From positions 124,001 to 188,000 of the forward strand of contig NZ_JBOBFT010000001.1 in the NCBI RefSeq assembly GCF_050587525.1: 64,000 nucleotides of DNA. The letters run 5' to 3'. A model generated the notes under the pieces. That model was given only the letters and a program-made list of their open reading frames with translations, was not told the DNA's origin and searched no databases. The DNA is from Plantibacter sp050587525. GTDB lineage: Bacteria; Actinomycetota; Actinomycetes; Actinomycetales; Microbacteriaceae. The first letter of the stretch is position 1. The number at the start of each line of letters is the position of its first letter. A program made the translations under genes and the position numbers. Below, piece by piece: positions 41,905 through 50,765 of this stretch.

Positions 41905-43302
41905 ATGAGCTCGCGCCCTTCACTGTCGAACGCACCCGCCCTCGAACGCCTCCACGCCAACGCCCTCCACAACCTGCTGGACCTCAACACCGTGGAGACG
42001 CCGGACGGCATCCCCTTCATCAGAGCAGGCGGAGGCTATGCGGAACCGTGGACACGCGATGCCTCGATCAACAGCTGGAACGCAGCGAGCCTCCTCTCCC
42101 CCGACGTTGCGCGATCCACCCTCGAACTCGTCTGCGACGTCACCGCCGACGGCGAGCGCATCGTCGCCCAGGACGACCAGTGGTGGGACCAGATCGTCTG
42201 GATCACGGCCGCCTGGCGCCACGTCCTGCGCACGGGCGACGACGCCTTCGCGCGCGACGCCAGGCACATCGGACAGCGCACCCTCGACCGACTCCACGCA
42301 GAACGATTCGACCTCGCGACCGGGCTCTACCGAGGCCCGGCCCTGATGCAGGACGGCATCTCTGGCTACCCGTCACCACCCAACGAGCCGACCATCACGA
42401 GCTCTTTCGTCCTCGACTACCCATCCTCCGCGGCACTGTTCTCCTTCTCGACGAACCTCTCCTACGTCCTCGGGATCGAAGCGCTTGCCCGACTGCACGA
42501 GTCGGCAGGCGAGCCTTCCACCGAACTCCTCGAACGCGCCGCAGCACTCCGCGCAGCGATCGATTCCGCGTTCTGGAACGAGGACGGACGGACGTACCGG
42601 TACCTGTTGTCCGGCGACGACGACGCGTGGCACGAGAACGCACCGCATGTGGAGCTCGCGGGCCTCGCCCTCGCGATCGAATCCCGCCTGTGCTCGCCTG
42701 AGCGCGCAGCGCACCTCCTCGAGACGACGCATCGGGAGCCCTACGGCTACGTCAACGTGTGGCCGCACTACACCGATCGCTACTCGGAATCGCACCCGGG
42801 CCGGCACAACGCGATCCTCTGGCCGATGGTGATGGGGATGTGGGGCAGCAGCGCGGCGGAAGCCCGCCATCTGCCGACGTTCGATCAGACGCTCACCGAC
42901 TTCCAAACGCTCGTCGACGGCAGCGACGGCGCGTTCTTCGAGGTCTACAACGCGCGCGACGGAAGCGTGGACGGAGGCTGGCAGATCAGCGAGGTCTGGA
43001 CGTCGTTGCCGAATCAGACCTGGTCCGCGACGGCGTTCCTCAAGCTCGTCCACGAGGGCCTCTTCGGGCTGCGATTCGAACCGGACGGCCTCCGATTCGA
43101 ACCGCTCGTCCCGGAACGGTTCGCCGATGCACGACTGCACGACGTCACGTACCGATCCGCTGAGCTCACGGTGACGCTCGTCGGCCACGGCGCGCGTGTC
43201 GAGACGATCCGGATCAACGGCGCCGACGTGGATCCCGATGCCGCGATTCATCTGTCGGCGACCGCGATCGGCCCGCAGGACGTCGTCATCACGATGCGCT
43301 GA
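41905..43302 (+). CDS. six-hairpin (alpha/alpha)6-barrel glycosidase
   Basis: A 465-residue cytoplasmic protein. GGYAEPWTRDASINSWNAAS near residue 50, DDQWWDQIVWITAAWRHVLR, YVNVWPHYTDRYSESHPGRH and WPMVMGMWGSSAAEARH are typical of six-hairpin glycosidases of the GH63/GH78/MGH1-like type, with acidic residues in the first and last motifs as candidate catalysts. A short beta domain closes the C-terminus (LRFEPLVPERFADARLHDVT). It probably removes terminal alpha-linked sugars (mannose, glucose or rhamnose) from imported oligosaccharides; linkage is unknown. A LacI-type operator lies immediately before the ATG. It is convergent with the GH38 gene. Confidence 0.75.
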   Translation: MSSRPSLSNAPALERLHANALHNLLDLNTVETPDGIPFIRAGGGYAEPWTRDASINSWNAASLLSPDVARSTLELVCDVTADGERIVAQDDQWWDQIVWITAAWRHVLRTGDDAFARDARHIGQRTLDRLHAERFDLATGLYRGPALMQDGISGYPSPPNEPTITSSFVLDYPSSAALFSFSTNLSYVLGIEALARLHESAGEPSTELLERAAALRAAIDSAFWNEDGRTYRYLLSGDDDAWHENAPHVELAGLALAIESRLCSPERAAHLLETTHREPYGYVNVWPHYTDRYSESHPGRHNAILWPMVMGMWGSSAAEARHLPTFDQTLTDFQTLVDGSDGAFFEVYNARDGSVDGGWQISEVWTSLPNQTWSATAFLKLVHEGLFGLRFEPDGLRFEPLVPERFADARLHDVTYRSAELTVTLVGHGARVETIRINGADVDPDAAIHLSATAIGPQDVVITMR

Positions 43303-43412
43303 CACGTCGGCGTCACAGCACGCGGCGCGGGCCCGTGGCGGTCGTGGGCACCGCGCACCTGCGCCCGACACCCGATCCGTGCGGCGTCCACGACCCCAGA
43401 CGCTGCATGGTC

Positions 43413-43503
43413 CTGTTCACAACTCAGGAGCGTTTCGGCGTGTCGGGGCGTGAGGGCGGCGTGTCGGGCCCGACACGCCGAGGGTCTCCTGAGTTGTGAA
43501 CAG
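43413..43503. terminator. composite palindrome between convergent genes
   Basis: Outer arms CTGTTCACAACTCAGGAG (43413-43430) and its exact complement (43486-43503) enclose inner arms CGGCGTGTCGGG (43436-43447) and its complement (43469-43480). The centre also holds a perfect 22-bp palindrome at 43458-43479. It separates the glycosidase and GH38 stops. Confidence 0.7.
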
Positions 43504-43538
43504 AGCAGAGTCGGGGAGGGCTCGCACTGGCAGGATGT

Positions 43539-46500
43539 TCAGCGGGCGAAACGCAGGGTAACCAGCTGGAACGACCGGAGGACGAGGTCGATCACGACGG
43601 CAGGACCGAGGTCGGGGCCGACGGCAGGACCGATGTCCGGGCCGCCACCAGGACGGAGGTCGGGGCCGACGGCAGGACCGACGTCCGGGCCGACGGCAGG
43701 ACCGACGTCGGGGCGCACGGCAGGACCGAGGTCGGGGCACACGGCAGGACCGACGTCGGGGCGCACGGCAGGACCGATGTCCGGGCCCACGGCAGGACCG
43801 ATGTCGGGGCCCGCGGCAGGACCGATGTCCGGGCCCACAGCAGGACCGACGTCGGGGCCGACGGCAGGTGCGGCCGGAACGGGAGCGGCTCCAGGCCCGA
43901 GGTCGCGCTCGAGGAGATCGACCTCGGTGACGCGAGACGCGGGGAAACCGGCAGTCACCGTCGTCGACGCACGCGAGCCGAGCGACTCGTAGAGCCGCAC
44001 GATGACATCGCCGCTCCCGTCCTCCGCGAGCTTGACCGCCTCGACGATCACCGCGGGCGACGAAACACTCACGAGCGGAGCGACGGGTGCGACCGCCCGA
44101 ACCACCCGAGCGGGAAGGTTGACCCGATAGCCCTCTTCGACGGCGTCGCCGAGCGATGCGCAGGGCCGGACCGTCACGAGCATCCGATGCTCGCCTTGGT
44201 CGGCGAACGGGTCGGGGAACGTCGGCCCGCGCAAGAGCGACAGTCTGACCGTCGTCACTGTTCCAGCACGAGCACGAGCACCAGCACCAGCATCAGCATC
44301 AGCATCAGCATCAGCACCAGCATCAGCACCAGCACCAGCATCAGCAGCAGCACGAGCACCAGCAGCACCAGCACCAGCACCGGCACCAGCAGCAGCACGG
44401 ACCTCCGCACCCTGCCCCGCAGCGGGGGCTGACGTGACATCGTGCCCGTACGTCGAGTCGTTGGAGACGGCGACGCCGTACCCCGGCTCGCCGACGTGCA
44501 CCCAGCGATGCGCGCACACCTCATACCGCGCGGCGTCCCATGAGGTGTTGGTGTGCGTCGGCCGGAACACATGCCCGAACTGCGTCTCCGCGGCGAATTG
44601 GCCGGCACGCAGGTCGAACGGGAACGCGAGCTTCAACAGCTTGTGCGTCTCGTGCCACGACACCCGGTTGTCGATCTCGAGCGACGGGCTGCCGGGGCGG
44701 AGCGACAGGTGCTGCACGATGCGCGACGCACCGAACGATCGTGTGACCGTCACCGTCGCAGCGCCCTCGACGAGAATCCCTACGACCGACTCGCACGCCA
44801 CGAGGTCTCGACCGGTGCGCCGGTAGTGCGCGTCGATGTCCCACGCGTCCCACTGGTTCGGGATGTCGCGATGCAGCTGCAAGAGGTTCCCCGGCTGCCC
44901 CGCCGGCACCGCGTCCCGCCCGCTCGCGTGGTCGATGAGCGATGCGAGGAGCCCTCGCCGATCGATCCGCGCGCGGACGATGCCGTTGTCGAGCACGAAG
45001 CCGTCGGCGTCCTCCTCGATGGTGGCGGCCGGATCGTCCGCGTCGATGCCCGCCTCGGCGAGTGGCCCGATGCCGAGCGAGGGGACACCGGATGCTGCAT
45101 GCGGCCTCGCGTTCGCGAGCATCACCGTCCGCTGCGCCCCGTCCACCCCGTCCGACCCGCCCGCGCCACCCGGAACACCACCCCCGAGCACTCGCAACGC
45201 CTCTGCGATGATCCGCTCCGCCCGTGCCCCGACGGCCGCGTAGTTCCGTTCGGCGTCCTGATGCACCCACGCGATCGAGCTCCCGGGCAGGATGTCGTGG
45301 AACTGCTGCAGGAGCACCAGCCGCCAGAGCACGCGCAACTCGTCCTGCGGGTAGACGGCACCGCATCGGACCGCGGCCGTGGCCGCCCACAGCTCGGCTT
45401 CCCGCAGCAGGTGCTCGCATCTGCGGTTGCCCTGCTTCGTGCGGGCTTGCGAGGTGAAGATGCCGCGGTGCAGTTCGAGGTACAGCTCGCCCACCCAGAC
45501 GGGCGGATCCGGGATCTCTGCCTCCGCCCGTTCGAAGAACGCGAGCGGAGAGTCGATCGACACGGCGGGCGAGCCCTCGAGTGATGCCGTCCGTTTCGCC
45601 GCCGCGAGCATCTCCCGTGTCGGGCCGCCTCCGCCGTCGCCCCAGCCGAACGGCACGAGCGACACCGTGCCGGTGCCCTTCTCGCGGTAGTTCGCTTGTG
45701 CGTGCGCCAGTTCGGTGGCGCTCAGTTCGGAGTTGTACGTGTCGACGGGCGGGAAGTGCGTGAACACCCGTGTGCCGTCGATCCCCTCCCAGAGGAAGGT
45801 GTGATGCGGCATCCGGTTGGTGTCGTTCCAGGAGATCTTCTGGGTGAGGAAGTAGCGCGATCCGGACGCGGCGACGATCTGCGGGAGGGCGGCGGAGTAG
45901 CCGAAGGAGTCCGGCAACCACACCTCCTGCGTGTCGATGCCGAATGCGTCCAGGAAGAATCGCTTCCCCTCGACGAACTGCCGCGCCATCGCCTCACCGC
46001 CCGGCATGTTCGTGTCCGATTCGACCCACATGCCGCCGACCGGGATGAACTGCCCACGGGCGACCGCCGCCTGGATCCTCTCGAACAGCGCCGGGTAGTG
46101 CTCCTGCATCCAGGCGAGCTGTTGCGCCGAGGAGCACGCGAACCGGAATGTCGGGTCGGCTTCGGCGAGTGCCAGGACGTTCGAGAACGTGCGGGCGCAT
46201 TTGCGGATCGTCTCCCGCACGGGCCACAGCCAGGCGGAGTCGATGTGGGCGTGTCCGACGGCGACGATCTGATGCGCACTCGCGTAGGCGGGCTTCGCCA
46301 GCGCGGGCTGCAGTGCCTCGCGACCGGCCGCCGCCGTCCCCGCGATGTCGTCGGGATCGACGACGTCGATCATGGCCGCGAGCGCGTTCAGGAGCTCGGC
46401 GCGACGCGGCAGCTCGACGGGAAGCGCCCTGGCGAGGCCGAGGAGCGCGACGACGTCCTGCTGCAGTTCCCACACGGTGACGTCGCGGAGCCGGAGCTCC

Positions 46501-47042
46501 AGACGACGCAGGGTGTACCCCGGCTCCGAGCCCGCCGTCGCGCGGTCACCGAGCGGGGTGGGATCGAAGGTGTACTCGCCGGCGACGTCCGGGTTCGCCG
46601 CCGCTTCGATGAGGAGGTCCACTGCCGCCTCGTCGACGGGCACCCAGGCGTTGCGCGGTGAGATGGCCTTGACGATGCGGCCGTCCGGGCGATGCACAAG
46701 GCCTTCGGCCTGGAATCCGGGCCGGTCGTCGAACCCGAGATCGACGACGAGTTCGACGGCCGTGCGACCCGACGCGAGCTCGTCGCCGAGCTCACCGCCG
46801 AGCCATCGGAGCGGCACCTCGCCGCTGACCCTGATCCACACGGTGTCCCAGGGCGCGCCCCACCGATCGCCGACGGCCATCGCCGAGTACTCGGCGGCGA
46901 CGGCCATGGCGAACGGCACCGGTTCACCGCCCACCCGCCACTGCGCGAGCCGCACGGGCGCGGTCTCCCGGTCGATGGCGGGCACGAGGAGACGGAGGAA
47001 CTTCTCGATCCGCCCCTCCACGAACACGGCGTCGTTGTGCAC
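43539..47042 (-). CDS. GH38 alpha-mannosidase with simple-sequence insertions
   Basis: An 1167-residue paralogue of the enzyme at 7.7-10.9 kb. GHAHIDSAWLWPVRETIRKC carries the zinc ligands, WLPDSFGYSAALPQI the nucleophile Asp, and FGHVFRPTHTNTSWDAARYE the C-terminal sandwich. Two insertions absent from the paralogue add most of the extra length: an Ala/Gly/Asp tract (about residues 880-926) and twelve 8-residue GPAVGPDx repeats (residues 1058-1153) just before the last strand. No signal peptide is present. The GTG start at 47042 has GAAGGAC upstream. It lies 126 bp downstream of the importer operon in the same direction. Confidence 0.93.
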   Translation of the reverse strand: MHNDAVFVEGRIEKFLRLLVPAIDRETAPVRLAQWRVGGEPVPFAMAVAAEYSAMAVGDRWGAPWDTVWIRVSGEVPLRWLGGELGDELASGRTAVELVVDLGFDDRPGFQAEGLVHRPDGRIVKAISPRNAWVPVDEAAVDLLIEAAANPDVAGEYTFDPTPLGDRATAGSEPGYTLRRLELRLRDVTVWELQQDVVALLGLARALPVELPRRAELLNALAAMIDVVDPDDIAGTAAAGREALQPALAKPAYASAHQIVAVGHAHIDSAWLWPVRETIRKCARTFSNVLALAEADPTFRFACSSAQQLAWMQEHYPALFERIQAAVARGQFIPVGGMWVESDTNMPGGEAMARQFVEGKRFFLDAFGIDTQEVWLPDSFGYSAALPQIVAASGSRYFLTQKISWNDTNRMPHHTFLWEGIDGTRVFTHFPPVDTYNSELSATELAHAQANYREKGTGTVSLVPFGWGDGGGGPTREMLAAAKRTASLEGSPAVSIDSPLAFFERAEAEIPDPPVWVGELYLELHRGIFTSQARTKQGNRRCEHLLREAELWAATAAVRCGAVYPQDELRVLWRLVLLQQFHDILPGSSIAWVHQDAERNYAAVGARAERIIAEALRVLGGGVPGGAGGSDGVDGAQRTVMLANARPHAASGVPSLGIGPLAEAGIDADDPAATIEEDADGFVLDNGIVRARIDRRGLLASLIDHASGRDAVPAGQPGNLLQLHRDIPNQWDAWDIDAHYRRTGRDLVACESVVGILVEGAATVTVTRSFGASRIVQHLSLRPGSPSLEIDNRVSWHETHKLLKLAFPFDLRAGQFAAETQFGHVFRPTHTNTSWDAARYEVCAHRWVHVGEPGYGVAVSNDSTYGHDVTSAPAAGQGAEVRAAAGAGAGAGAAGARAAADAGAGADAGADADADADAGAGARARAGTVTTVRLSLLRGPTFPDPFADQGEHRMLVTVRPCASLGDAVEEGYRVNLPARVVRAVAPVAPLVSVSSPAVIVEAVKLAEDGSGDVIVRLYESLGSRASTTVTAGFPASRVTEVDLLERDLGPGAAPVPAAPAVGPDVGPAVGPDIGPAAGPDIGPAVGPDIGPAVRPDVGPAVCPDLGPAVRPDVGPAVGPDVGPAVGPDLRPGGGPDIGPAVGPDLGPAVVIDLVLRSFQLVTLRFAR
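43584..43871 (-). repeat. coding 24-bp tandem repeat, 12 units
   Basis: Twelve units encoding GPAVGPDx variants (GPAVGPDI, GPAVRPDV, GPAVCPDL, GPAAGPDI) lie in frame near the C-terminus of the second GH38. Units differ by point changes, so the array is not brand new. Confidence 0.9.
44264..44405 (-). repeat. coding hexanucleotide microsatellite
   Basis: CAGCAC/CAGCAT hexamers repeat over about 140 bp inside the second GH38 gene. On the coding strand they give Ala-Gly, Ala-Asp and Ala-Arg dipeptides between two beta-strands of the C-terminal domain. Confidence 0.9.
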
Positions 47043-47107
47043 GGCGAACGTCCTTCTCTCCGACCGATGGGATCGGGCGGCCTCACTCTGACGGGTTGCG
47101 GCGGGCG

Positions 47108-47163
47108 GCGGATCGCCCTGGAGGGATCGACCCGAGCGGATCGCTCCGGAGGGATCGACCCGG
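47108..47163. repeat. 28-bp direct repeat between permease and GH38 genes
   Basis: GCGGATCGC-x-C-x-GGAGGGATCGACCCG-like units start at 47108 and 47136, with a partial third. They lie right after the permease stop (minus strand). Confidence 0.6.
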
Positions 47164-47168
47164 GGCGA

Positions 47169-48113
47169 TCAGCCCTTCACCGCGCCCGCGATGGCGGAGA
47201 TGATGTACTTCTGCGCCACGACGAACACGATCACGATCGGGATGAGCGACAGGATGCTCGCCGCGGCGAGCCCCGTCCAGTTCGTCGAGGACTGCCCGAT
47301 GAACGCGTAGAGCCCGACGGGGATCGTCCGCAGATTCGGCTGCCCCAGCGTGAAGATGAGCGGGAGCAGGAAGTCGTTCCACGAGGAGATGAACGTGAAC
47401 AGTCCGATCGTCGCAATCATCGGTTTCGAGAGCGGCAGGATCACTCGGAAGAACGTCTGGTTGTAGCCGGCGCCGTCGATCTTCGCGGCCTCTTCGAGCT
47501 CGAGCGGGACCGTCCGGAAGAACCCCATGAAGAGGAACGTGGAGAAGATCAGTCCGCTGCCCACCTGCACGACGATCACGGAGAAGAGGCTGTTGAGCAG
47601 GCCCAGGCGGGTGATGAGGTCGTAGACCGGGATCATCGTGTAGCCGCTCGGCAGGAAGAAGGTCACGGCGATGACGATGAGGATGATCCGGCGCCCCGGG
47701 AACACCGTGCGGGCGAGCGTGTATCCGGCGGCGGCTGAGATGAGGACGACGGAGACCACGGTCACGACGGTGATGAAGAGCGTGTTGAAGAAGTACTGCG
47801 AGAAGTTGGCGTCGTTCCAGGCGGCCGTGAAGTTCGCGAGTGCCTGGTCGCCGAACGAGAGACCGGCACCGCCGCTCAGGAACTCGGCGTTGGACCTCGT
47901 GGACCCGGCGAGCGCCCACAGCAGCGGGTACACCCAGGCGAACCCGAAGACGAGGAGCACGACGTGCGTCAGGAGACGTCGCAGCCGTCCGGCGCCGCGA
48001 GGACTGCGCGTGCGAGCCACCCGTGGGGGCCCTGCGGGGCCGTCAGCACCGGCCGCCCCCACCCCATCGGCGGTCCCGAAAGGCTCTGAGTGCTGGATTG
48101 TCTGGACGCTCAT
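47169..48113 (-). CDS. ABC sugar importer permease 2 (CUT1)
   Basis: A 314-residue CUT1 permease. A polar N-terminus of about 45 residues precedes six hydrophobic segments. The EAA loop EEAAKIDGAGYNQTFFRVIL lies near residue 215, and the protein ends KYIISAIAGAVKG. The ATG at 48113 overlaps the upstream permease stop as ATGA; a much longer ORF in this frame is a shadow. It is the third gene of the binding protein-permease-permease operon starting at 50649, under the LacI-type operator. Confidence 0.92.
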   Translation of the reverse strand: MSVQTIQHSEPFGTADGVGAAGADGPAGPPRVARTRSPRGAGRLRRLLTHVVLLVFGFAWVYPLLWALAGSTRSNAEFLSGGAGLSFGDQALANFTAAWNDANFSQYFFNTLFITVVTVVSVVLISAAAGYTLARTVFPGRRIILIVIAVTFFLPSGYTMIPVYDLITRLGLLNSLFSVIVVQVGSGLIFSTFLFMGFFRTVPLELEEAAKIDGAGYNQTFFRVILPLSKPMIATIGLFTFISSWNDFLLPLIFTLGQPNLRTIPVGLYAFIGQSSTNWTGLAAASILSLIPIVIVFVVAQKYIISAIAGAVKG

Positions 48114-49108
48114 GCGGTCGTGACCTCTCCGGTCGGTTGCGCCCGACGGCGCATGCGTCCGAGCACGATGGCTTGGACGGCGGCGATGGCGATCAGGAGG
48201 AGGCCGTAGAGGAACGCGGCCGACGAGGCGAGCCCGACGTCGGGAGTCACCGGCACACCGCCGCTGCCGGCGCCGCCGAAGGCCATCTGGTAGATGTACG
48301 TGTTCACGACGCTCGTCGCGAAGTAGGGGCCGCCGCCGGTCAACACCTGCACGAGGTCGAAGACCTGCAGGCTGCCGATGATGGCGAGGAAGACGATGAT
48401 CGGTCCGATCGTCGCGAGTCCGGGGATCGTGATGTGCCGGAACAGTTGGAACCACGACGCCCCATCGATCCGACCGGCTTCGTACAATTCCTCCGGGATG
48501 GTCTGCAGCGCCGCGAGGAAGTAGATGAGGTTGTAGCCGAGCGTGTTCCAGATGCCGATGGCGATCACCACGCCGAGCGCGGTCTTCGGGTCCGCGAGGA
48601 GGCCGAGTTTGGTGCCGAAGACCTCGCCGAGCCCTTGCCCGAAGTTGGAGATGAGCAGCTGGAAGATGACGCCGATGATGGCCGGTGACATCACGGCCGG
48701 GAGGAAGAAGAGGGACCGGTAGAAGGTCGAGAAGCGCAGTTTGCGGTCGTTCAGGACGACCGCGAGGACGAGCGCCAGGAGGAGCTGCACGGGGACGAGC
48801 ACGGCCGTGTAGATGAGCGAGTGGGTGACGGCTTTCCAGAAGAAGTCGTCGTTCATGACGTTGACGAAGTTCGTCAGCCCGACGAACGCGGACGGCGAAC
48901 CGATGCCGTCCCACTTGAACACCGTGTAGACGAGCGATGCGCCGATCGGGTACAGGACGAACGCGCCCGTCAACAGGACGAACGGCAGCAGGTACAGGTA
49001 GGACCACCGCGCGCGGACGAGCGTGGCGAGCAGCCCGGGGTGGCGCCCCGTCCCGCGCGTGGGCGCGGAGACGGGGGCCGTCGGTGCAGAGGTCAGTTCC
49101 CTGGTCAC
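48110..49108 (-). CDS. ABC sugar importer permease 1 (CUT1)
   Basis: A 332-residue CUT1 permease with six hydrophobic segments starting WSYLYLLPFVLLTGAFVLYP. The EAA loop YEAGRIDGASWFQLFRHITI lies near residue 215. QVLTGGGPYFATSVVNTYIY is a typical late loop. The GTG start at 49108 overlaps the binding-protein stop as GTGA, which fixes the start against the longer shadow ORF. A Gly-rich loop near residue 285 is slightly longer than usual. Confidence 0.92.
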   Translation of the reverse strand: MTRELTSAPTAPVSAPTRGTGRHPGLLATLVRARWSYLYLLPFVLLTGAFVLYPIGASLVYTVFKWDGIGSPSAFVGLTNFVNVMNDDFFWKAVTHSLIYTAVLVPVQLLLALVLAVVLNDRKLRFSTFYRSLFFLPAVMSPAIIGVIFQLLISNFGQGLGEVFGTKLGLLADPKTALGVVIAIGIWNTLGYNLIYFLAALQTIPEELYEAGRIDGASWFQLFRHITIPGLATIGPIIVFLAIIGSLQVFDLVQVLTGGGPYFATSVVNTYIYQMAFGGAGSGGVPVTPDVGLASSAAFLYGLLLIAIAAVQAIVLGRMRRRAQPTGEVTTA

Positions 49109-50649
49109 AGTTTCGGGTACTCCGGGATGTCGTAGGCGTAGTCGGTCGTGGGGTCCCAGTCGGCGAAGGTGTAGTCCTTCTTGGAGACCTTGGCGCCGGC
49201 GGCGACGGCTTCGGCGATGCCGGCGTCCAGTGCCGCATTGGAGGCGTCGCCGAGGGTGACGAGCGCCCCTTTGACATCGGTGATCTGTTCCGTCAGCACA
49301 CCGACGATGACGTCGCGGAGCCCCGGGGTGACGCTCGCGGTCTTGACGAGGCGCACGTCGGGGTTGAGGATCGCGGGCGACGGGGCGCGGCGTACGAGGT
49401 CGACGAGCGACGCGTACTCGCCGAACTGCTTCGACGAGATCTTCGACGGATCGTTGTTCTCCGGGTGCACGGAGAGGTCGATGTTGTACTTCTGCGTGAA
49501 CCTGGCACCCGCGTCCTTGCTCGCCCACCAGGAGAGCCAGGAGAATGCGGCGTCGGCGTTCTTCGTGTCGGAGCTGACCCCGAGCATAAAACCGCCGGGC
49601 GTCGACTGGAAGTAGCCGGCCTTCTTCTCGGTGGGGCTGATGAGGGTCGTGACGGTGAAGTCGGTGAATCCCGCCTCCACCCACGGGCTGATGACGTAGG
49701 AGCCGCCCACGGTCATGCCGTACTTGCCGCTCGCGAAGTTCGCCCTGGACACTTCGTCCGTCGCGGAGAGCGAGTCGGGGCTCAGGTACCCCTTCGTGTT
49801 CCACTCGGTGAGGAGGGTGATGAAGTCCTCGTAGGTGCTGTCGGTCCCGAACGTGTACTCGCCGGTCCGGTAGTCGGGCAGGTTGTAGCCGCCCGGGGCC
49901 CCGGCGCCGAGGACGAAGGTGTTGACCCAGGCGTTGAAGATCGCTCCGCCGTTGCTGCCGAGGCCGAGGCCGTAGACGCTCCCGTTGCCCTTCTTGCTGA
50001 TGGCGGCCGCGTACTTCGTGACGTCGTCCCAGGTCTTCGGGATGAGCACGTCACCGCTCCCGTCGACGAGTCCGGCGTCCTTGAAGACCGTGTTGTTGAT
50101 GTAGAGCTGGAAGCCGGGAGCGGTTGCCGTGACCGGGGCCGTGTAGACCTTGCCGTCGAAGACGTTGACGCCCTCCACGAAGGAGTACTTCGGGAAGGAT
50201 TTGATCCAGGCGTCGTCGATGTGGCTGTTGAGCGGTGTGAGCCAGTCGCCGGCGACCTGGTCCGGGAGGCTCGGCACGTACGGGAGCATGTAGGTGTCCG
50301 GCAGCGTGTTGCTGCGCTGGGCGAGTGCGATGAGGTTCGCGTACTGGTCGAACTGGTTGAGCGTGCGGGTGACGGTGACGCCGGAGTTGGCCTTCTGGAA
50401 GAGCGTGATCTCGTTCTTGATCCACGGCTCCTGCGACACCCACCAGTCCCAGTGGGTGAGCTTCGCGGCTCCGCCCGTCGCGGTCGCCGCACCGCCGGAG
50501 GGCGCGCACGCTGCGAGCAGTCCCCCGAGGCCGAGGAGTGCCGCACCCGCGACACCGCCGCGGAGCACGGATCGGCGGGAGAGCACGTTGTTCGACACGG
50601 AGGCGAGGGCGCCGAAGGCGCTGCCTGGTGATGCGTCGGTTGTGGGCAC
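49105..50649 (-). CDS. sugar-binding lipoprotein with Tat-like signal
   Basis: A 514-residue solute-binding protein. SRRSVLRGGVAGAALLGLGG is a twin-arginine signal, followed by a lipobox (LLAAC), so it may be exported folded and then lipidated. The mature domain has LTHWDWWVSQEPWIKNEITL, PKTWDDVTKYAAAISKKGNG and SWLSWWASKDAGARFTQKYN, as in CUT1 sugar binders. The GTG start has GAAAGG nearby. The gene begins 50 bp from a 16-bp palindrome that directly follows a TTGACA -35 box. Ligand is unknown; the neighbouring GH38 suggests a mannoside. Confidence 0.92.
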   Translation of the reverse strand: MPTTDASPGSAFGALASVSNNVLSRRSVLRGGVAGAALLGLGGLLAACAPSGGAATATGGAAKLTHWDWWVSQEPWIKNEITLFQKANSGVTVTRTLNQFDQYANLIALAQRSNTLPDTYMLPYVPSLPDQVAGDWLTPLNSHIDDAWIKSFPKYSFVEGVNVFDGKVYTAPVTATAPGFQLYINNTVFKDAGLVDGSGDVLIPKTWDDVTKYAAAISKKGNGSVYGLGLGSNGGAIFNAWVNTFVLGAGAPGGYNLPDYRTGEYTFGTDSTYEDFITLLTEWNTKGYLSPDSLSATDEVSRANFASGKYGMTVGGSYVISPWVEAGFTDFTVTTLISPTEKKAGYFQSTPGGFMLGVSSDTKNADAAFSWLSWWASKDAGARFTQKYNIDLSVHPENNDPSKISSKQFGEYASLVDLVRRAPSPAILNPDVRLVKTASVTPGLRDVIVGVLTEQITDVKGALVTLGDASNAALDAGIAEAVAAGAKVSKKDYTFADWDPTTDYAYDIPEYPKL

Positions 50650-50699
50650 TGGGTACCTTTCTCATCATTGAGGGGGAAGACGATGTCACATACCAAATC

Positions 50700-50721
50700 A
50701 CTTAAGGCATTAAGTTGTCAA
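50700..50721 (-). promoter_or_regulatory. -35 box and LacI-type operator, copy 2
   Basis: TTGACA (50721-50716, minus strand) is followed at once by the perfect palindrome ACTTAATGCCTTAAGT (50715-50700). This would block polymerase at the importer operon promoter. The adjacent lacI gene is the obvious regulator. Confidence 0.85.
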
Positions 50722-50765
50722 GCGATCGTGTGGGAATTCATGTGATCGTTGCCCGCCTGCGACCG

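Noticed and set aside
47014..47168. A separate LacI-type operator before the second GH38 gene
   Set aside because: No ACTTAA/TTAAGT sequence occurs in this gap; the gene is probably expressed from the importer operon promoter.
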